A stretch of 7,950 bases of DNA from contig PKWT01000377.1 of NCBI GenBank assembly GCA_003132125.1, forward strand, positions 1 through 7,950, written 5' to 3'. Made by a program: the position numbers and the translations under genes. The DNA comes from Micrococcales bacterium (GTDB lineage Bacteria; Actinomycetota; Actinomycetes; Actinomycetales; Dermatophilaceae). The notes under the pieces were generated by a model. That model made no database searches and was not told the origin of the DNA. It was given only the letters and a program-made list of their open reading frames with translations. This document shows, piece after piece, positions 6,056-7,950 of this stretch. Within the stretch, counting starts at the first letter, position 1; every line of letters starts with the position of its first letter.

Positions 6056-6068
6056 CGTCGGGGGGTAT
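6053..6068. promoter_or_regulatory. Candidate CsoR/CstR-type operator
   Basis: ATACGTCGGGGGGTAT consists of ATAC and GTAT arms around a core with a six-G run. CsoR/RcnR/CstR proteins are known to bind A/T-flanked G/C tracts of this kind. The site overlaps the -10 of the DUF302 operon, which encodes such a repressor, so autoregulation is likely. The left half of the core (GTCG) departs from a fully symmetric C-run/G-run, so it could be a half-strength site. Confidence 0.5.
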
Positions 6069-6069
6069 C

Positions 6070-6102
6070 AACGCCCGTTTCACGACCGACATTCCTGGTC
6101 GT
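6070..6102. repeat. Two further dyads in the DUF302-MFS divergent intergenic region
   Basis: AACG-CC-CGTT (6070-6079) and ACGACC-N9-GGTCGT (6082-6102) are both perfect inverted repeats. The second ends where the possible MFS -35 TTTACG (6102-6107) begins. They could be regulator sites, but nothing ties them to a particular protein. Confidence 0.3.
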
Positions 6103-6130
6103 TTACGGAAGACCACGCTCGAGGCAGAAT
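6102..6130 (+). promoter_or_regulatory. Candidate promoter of the MFS-marR operon
   Basis: TTTACG (6102-6107) and CAGAAT (6125-6130) are 17 bases apart, giving a start near 6137 inside the inverted repeat at 6135-6151. A second CAGAAT at 6147-6152 ends six bases before the GTG at 6159 and would give a leaderless message instead. Either way the inverted repeat overlaps the promoter. Confidence 0.35.
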
Positions 6131-6134
6131 AAGT

Positions 6135-6151
6135 TTCTGTCTGTGACAGAA
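6135..6151. promoter_or_regulatory. Perfect 7-3-7 inverted repeat, candidate MarR operator
   Basis: TTCTGTC and GACAGAA flank TGT. The repeat lies eight bases before the GTG of the MFS gene. MarR proteins usually bind 16-20 bp dyads overlapping the promoter of their own operon, and a marR-type gene is the second gene here. Binding of the encoded MarR protein is therefore a reasonable inference. Confidence 0.55.
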
Positions 6152-6158
6152 TCAAATC

Positions 6159-7604
6159 GTGTTCATCAGCAACGCCGACATGGGAGCGGTGACGCGTGAG
6201 GCCAGGCGCCCGCAGTGGGTGCGGGATCATCCACGCGCGCCGTGGGCTGCCGTAGGGGCAGTGTGTCTGGGCGCGTTCATGGGGCAGCTGGACGCGAGCA
6301 TCGTGACGCTGACCTACCCGCGCCTGCAGTCGCAGTTCGCCACGGGGCTGGGCGGCGTGGCGTGGGTCTCGCTGTCCTACCTGGGCGTTCTGGCGGTGTT
6401 GTTGGTCCCGGTGGGTCGGTGGTCAGACAGGCGGGGACGCAAGTTGATGTACCTGTATGGGTTCGGGCTGTTCTCCGTGGCCTCCGCGGCATGCGCGCTG
6501 GCTCCGACTCTGGGTTGGCTCGTGGTCGGGCGTGGGTTCCAGGCTGTCGGGGCCGCGTTCTTGCAGGCCAACAGCGTGGCACTGGTGGTGCTCAGCGTCC
6601 CGCGGTCGCGGGTGCGGACCGCCCTGGGGATACAGGGCGCCGCCCAGGCGGTTGGCCTGGCTATGGGCCCCACCCTCGGTGGGGTTCTGGTGGCTGCGTA
6701 CGGGTGGCGGTCGGTCTTTTGGGTGAACGTCCCGGTTGGCCTCGTCGCGATCCTGTCCGGACATGTTCTGCTGCCTCGCAGCCGGGACCTCAACGAGCGG
6801 CGGGGCAGCGATGTGGTCGGGTTCGTCTTGTTGGCGGGCGCGATCGTGTCGGGTCTGTTGGCCCTGAGCGGCCTGTCCGGTATGCCGGAGCCGTCCGCGG
6901 TGGTGGTCGGGCTGTTCGTGGTAGCGGTCGTGGCTGCGGCGGCGTTCTGGCGCGCCGAGGGACGTGTGACGGCCCCCTTGGTGGACGTCAATCTGCTGCG
7001 GCGCCGCGGGCTAGGCGCCTCGTTGACAGGGGCGCTGCTGGCCTACCTGCTGCTGTTCGCTCCCTTGGTCCTGTATCCGAGCGTCTTCGCCACGTGGGGG
7101 ATGAGCGTGGCGACCGGCGGACTGGTGTTGTCCGCCCTGCCAACCGGATTCGCCGTGGTCGCTGTCGGCGCGAACGTGACGCACCTGCGAGCGTCCAACC
7201 GGCAACGGGTCGCGGTCGGTTCCGTTGGGGTACTCGCCGCCGTGGCGGCCAATGCTCTGCTGGGGCGCTCGCCCGACGTGGTCGCCGGCCTGCTGCTGTT
7301 GATGGGTGCTTCCCTGGGCTTGGTGATCCCGGCGAACAACGCCGCGGTGATGACCGCGGTCCCGGCCAGCGCGTCCGCAGCGGTCGGCGGCATGGTCAAC
7401 GTGGCACGCGCACTGGGCACCGCCCTCGGCGTCGCGGTAGCAGCCATGGGCCTGCACGTTGCCGACCTGCACGACTGGCCCGGGCCCCCGGTGGCCTTTG
7501 GCGCCCTGGCGGTGTGCTCGCTCGCTCTGGCGGCGACCACTCTGAGCCGACCAAGGGCGCCCGGCAAGACACCCGTCAAGAGACATGAGAGGCGAGCGCA
7601 ATGA
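6159..7604 (+). CDS. MFS transporter, DHA2 (EmrB/QacA) type drug exporter
   Basis: Proteins of this kind sit in the cytoplasmic membrane and export drugs or other small molecules using the proton gradient. The 481-residue product is highly hydrophobic after a 28-residue polar N-terminus, with a length and helix density fitting 14 segments. Visible motifs are the helix-1 LDASIVTLTYPRLQ (D45), motif A GRWSDRRGRK (86-95), motif B region LVVGRGFQAVGAAF with R125, and antiporter motif C in GLAMGPTLGGVLVAAYGWRSVFWVNVP (166-192). The C-terminus is basic (APGKTPVKRHERRAQ). The GTG at 6159 lacks a Shine-Dalgarno sequence but has CAGAAT six bases upstream; an in-frame ATG at 6180 is an alternative, also without one. 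Its TGA overlaps the ATG of the marR-type gene (ATGA, 7601-7604). The substrate is unknown; the linked MarR suggests induction by it. Confidence 0.92.
   Translation: MFISNADMGAVTREARRPQWVRDHPRAPWAAVGAVCLGAFMGQLDASIVTLTYPRLQSQFATGLGGVAWVSLSYLGVLAVLLVPVGRWSDRRGRKLMYLYGFGLFSVASAACALAPTLGWLVVGRGFQAVGAAFLQANSVALVVLSVPRSRVRTALGIQGAAQAVGLAMGPTLGGVLVAAYGWRSVFWVNVPVGLVAILSGHVLLPRSRDLNERRGSDVVGFVLLAGAIVSGLLALSGLSGMPEPSAVVVGLFVVAVVAAAAFWRAEGRVTAPLVDVNLLRRRGLGASLTGALLAYLLLFAPLVLYPSVFATWGMSVATGGLVLSALPTGFAVVAVGANVTHLRASNRQRVAVGSVGVLAAVAANALLGRSPDVVAGLLLLMGASLGLVIPANNAAVMTAVPASASAAVGGMVNVARALGTALGVAVAAMGLHVADLHDWPGPPVAFGALAVCSLALAATTLSRPRAPGKTPVKRHERRAQ
7587..7592 (+). promoter_or_regulatory. Shine-Dalgarno sequence of the marR-type gene
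   Basis: GAGAGG inside the end of the MFS gene stands eight bases before the ATG at 7601, supporting that start and translational coupling. Confidence 0.55.
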
Positions 7605-7950
7605 ACAGGGTTCCCACTGAGTCCGTACCGTCCGAAGCCGTCGCCGACCTGGTCGCCAGTCTGCGCCGGGCGATGCGCAAGGCTGCCCGGGCCCGCATCC
7701 CCGCGATGCCTCTGAGCGTGGCCCAGCTCGAGCTGTTGAGCCTCGTGCAGGAACACCCCGGGGCCAGGCCCGGTGACCTTGCCGGCCTGCTCCGCCTGGC
7801 TGCGAACTCGGTGAGCACCCTGGCCAACGCCATGGTCAGCGCCGGCATGCTGGACCGCACCCCAGGCCCCACGGACAAACGGACCGTGGAGTTCAGCCTG
7901 ACGGCTCAGGGCGCCCAGCTCGTCGGGCAGTGGCGAACCACGAACTCAGA
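7601..7950 (+). CDS. MarR family transcriptional regulator, 3'-truncated
   Basis: The frame from the ATG at 7601 stays open to the right edge, giving 116 residues of a protein that is normally 140-160. The N-terminus (MNRVPTESVPSEAVADLVASLRRAMRKAAR) resembles the first dimerisation helices. The winged helix-turn-helix runs from about 38 to 106: LSVAQLELLSLVQEHPGARPGDLAGLLRLAANSVSTLANAMVSAGMLDR, then a wing with TDKRTVEFSLTAQG. The wing's D92-R94 corresponds to the usual DxR motif. The gene overlaps the MFS stop as ATGA, so the two are one operon, the common arrangement of a MarR repressor with the exporter it controls. The likely operator is the inverted repeat at 6135-6151. The missing C-terminal helix lies outside the window. 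Confidence 0.9.
   Translation, partial: MNRVPTESVPSEAVADLVASLRRAMRKAARARIPAMPLSVAQLELLSLVQEHPGARPGDLAGLLRLAANSVSTLANAMVSAGMLDRTPGPTDKRTVEFSLTAQGAQLVGQWRTTNS

Noticed and set aside
6215..7588. Open frame of 457 codons on the plus strand inside the MFS gene
   Set aside because: It is the second frame of the MFS gene, rich in Arg and Gly with no hydrophobic helices, while the MFS frame has all family motifs.
1..7950. Mobile element, CRISPR, phage or toxin-antitoxin system
   Set aside because: No transposase or integrase motifs, terminal inverted repeats, regularly spaced repeats or paired small toxin/antitoxin genes were seen; composition looks even and every sizeable stretch is explained by ordinary chromosomal genes.

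Overview
The window reads as chromosomal DNA of a high-GC Gram-positive actinobacterium. Support comes from strong G/C third-position bias, frequent GTG starts, a wax-ester synthase/DGAT acyltransferase, a DUF2510-RDD membrane protein, an SH3b-NlpC/P60 wall hydrolase, and several genes that look leaderless. Gene content would fit the Nocardioidaceae or Intrasporangiaceae, but the family cannot be fixed from sequence alone. Coding density is very high. No RNA genes, insertion sequences, integrases, CRISPR arrays or attachment sites were seen, and there is no gene-free stretch over 300 bases.

Layout: (1) Positions 2-1170 (+) hold the C-terminal part of a WS/DGAT acyltransferase and an SRPBCC lipid/polyketide-binding-fold protein, probably co-transcribed. 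(2) Positions 1172-2692 (-) hold a complete acetyl-CoA hydrolase/succinyl-CoA:acetate CoA-transferase, convergent on the previous pair with one base between stop codons. (3) Positions 2848-3849 (+) hold a secreted NlpC/P60 peptidoglycan endopeptidase, convergent with an Lrp/AsnC regulator (3867-4343, -). (4) A DUF2510-RDD membrane protein (4451-5302, +) diverges from the Lrp gene and converges on (5) a two-gene minus-strand operon of a DUF302 protein and a CsoR/CstR-type (DUF156) repressor (6018 down to 5303). (6) Diverging from that operon is a 14-TM-type MFS exporter (6159-7604, +) translationally coupled to a MarR-family regulator that runs off the window end (7601-7950).

The most interesting part is 5303-6158. 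The DUF156 repressor keeps two cysteines (C36, C65) but has Gly where copper-sensing CsoR has its ligand His, which resembles the persulfide sensor CstR more than CsoR. An ATAC-(G-rich)-GTAT dyad sits over a good -10 hexamer upstream of the DUF302 gene and looks like its own operator. The flanking genes point away or converge, so the local regulon appears to be only DUF302 plus the repressor. This suggests a small thiol/persulfide-responsive DUF302 module, but that function is inference. On the other side of the same intergenic region, a perfect 7-3-7 inverted repeat just before the MFS start is a good candidate operator for the MarR protein.

A second theme is translation initiation. Four genes (NlpC/P60, Lrp, RDD, MFS) lack a Shine-Dalgarno sequence, and each has an xAnnnT hexamer exactly six bases before the start codon, as expected for leaderless transcripts. 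The remaining genes with visible starts have recognisable Shine-Dalgarno sequences, although the one for DUF302 is weak.
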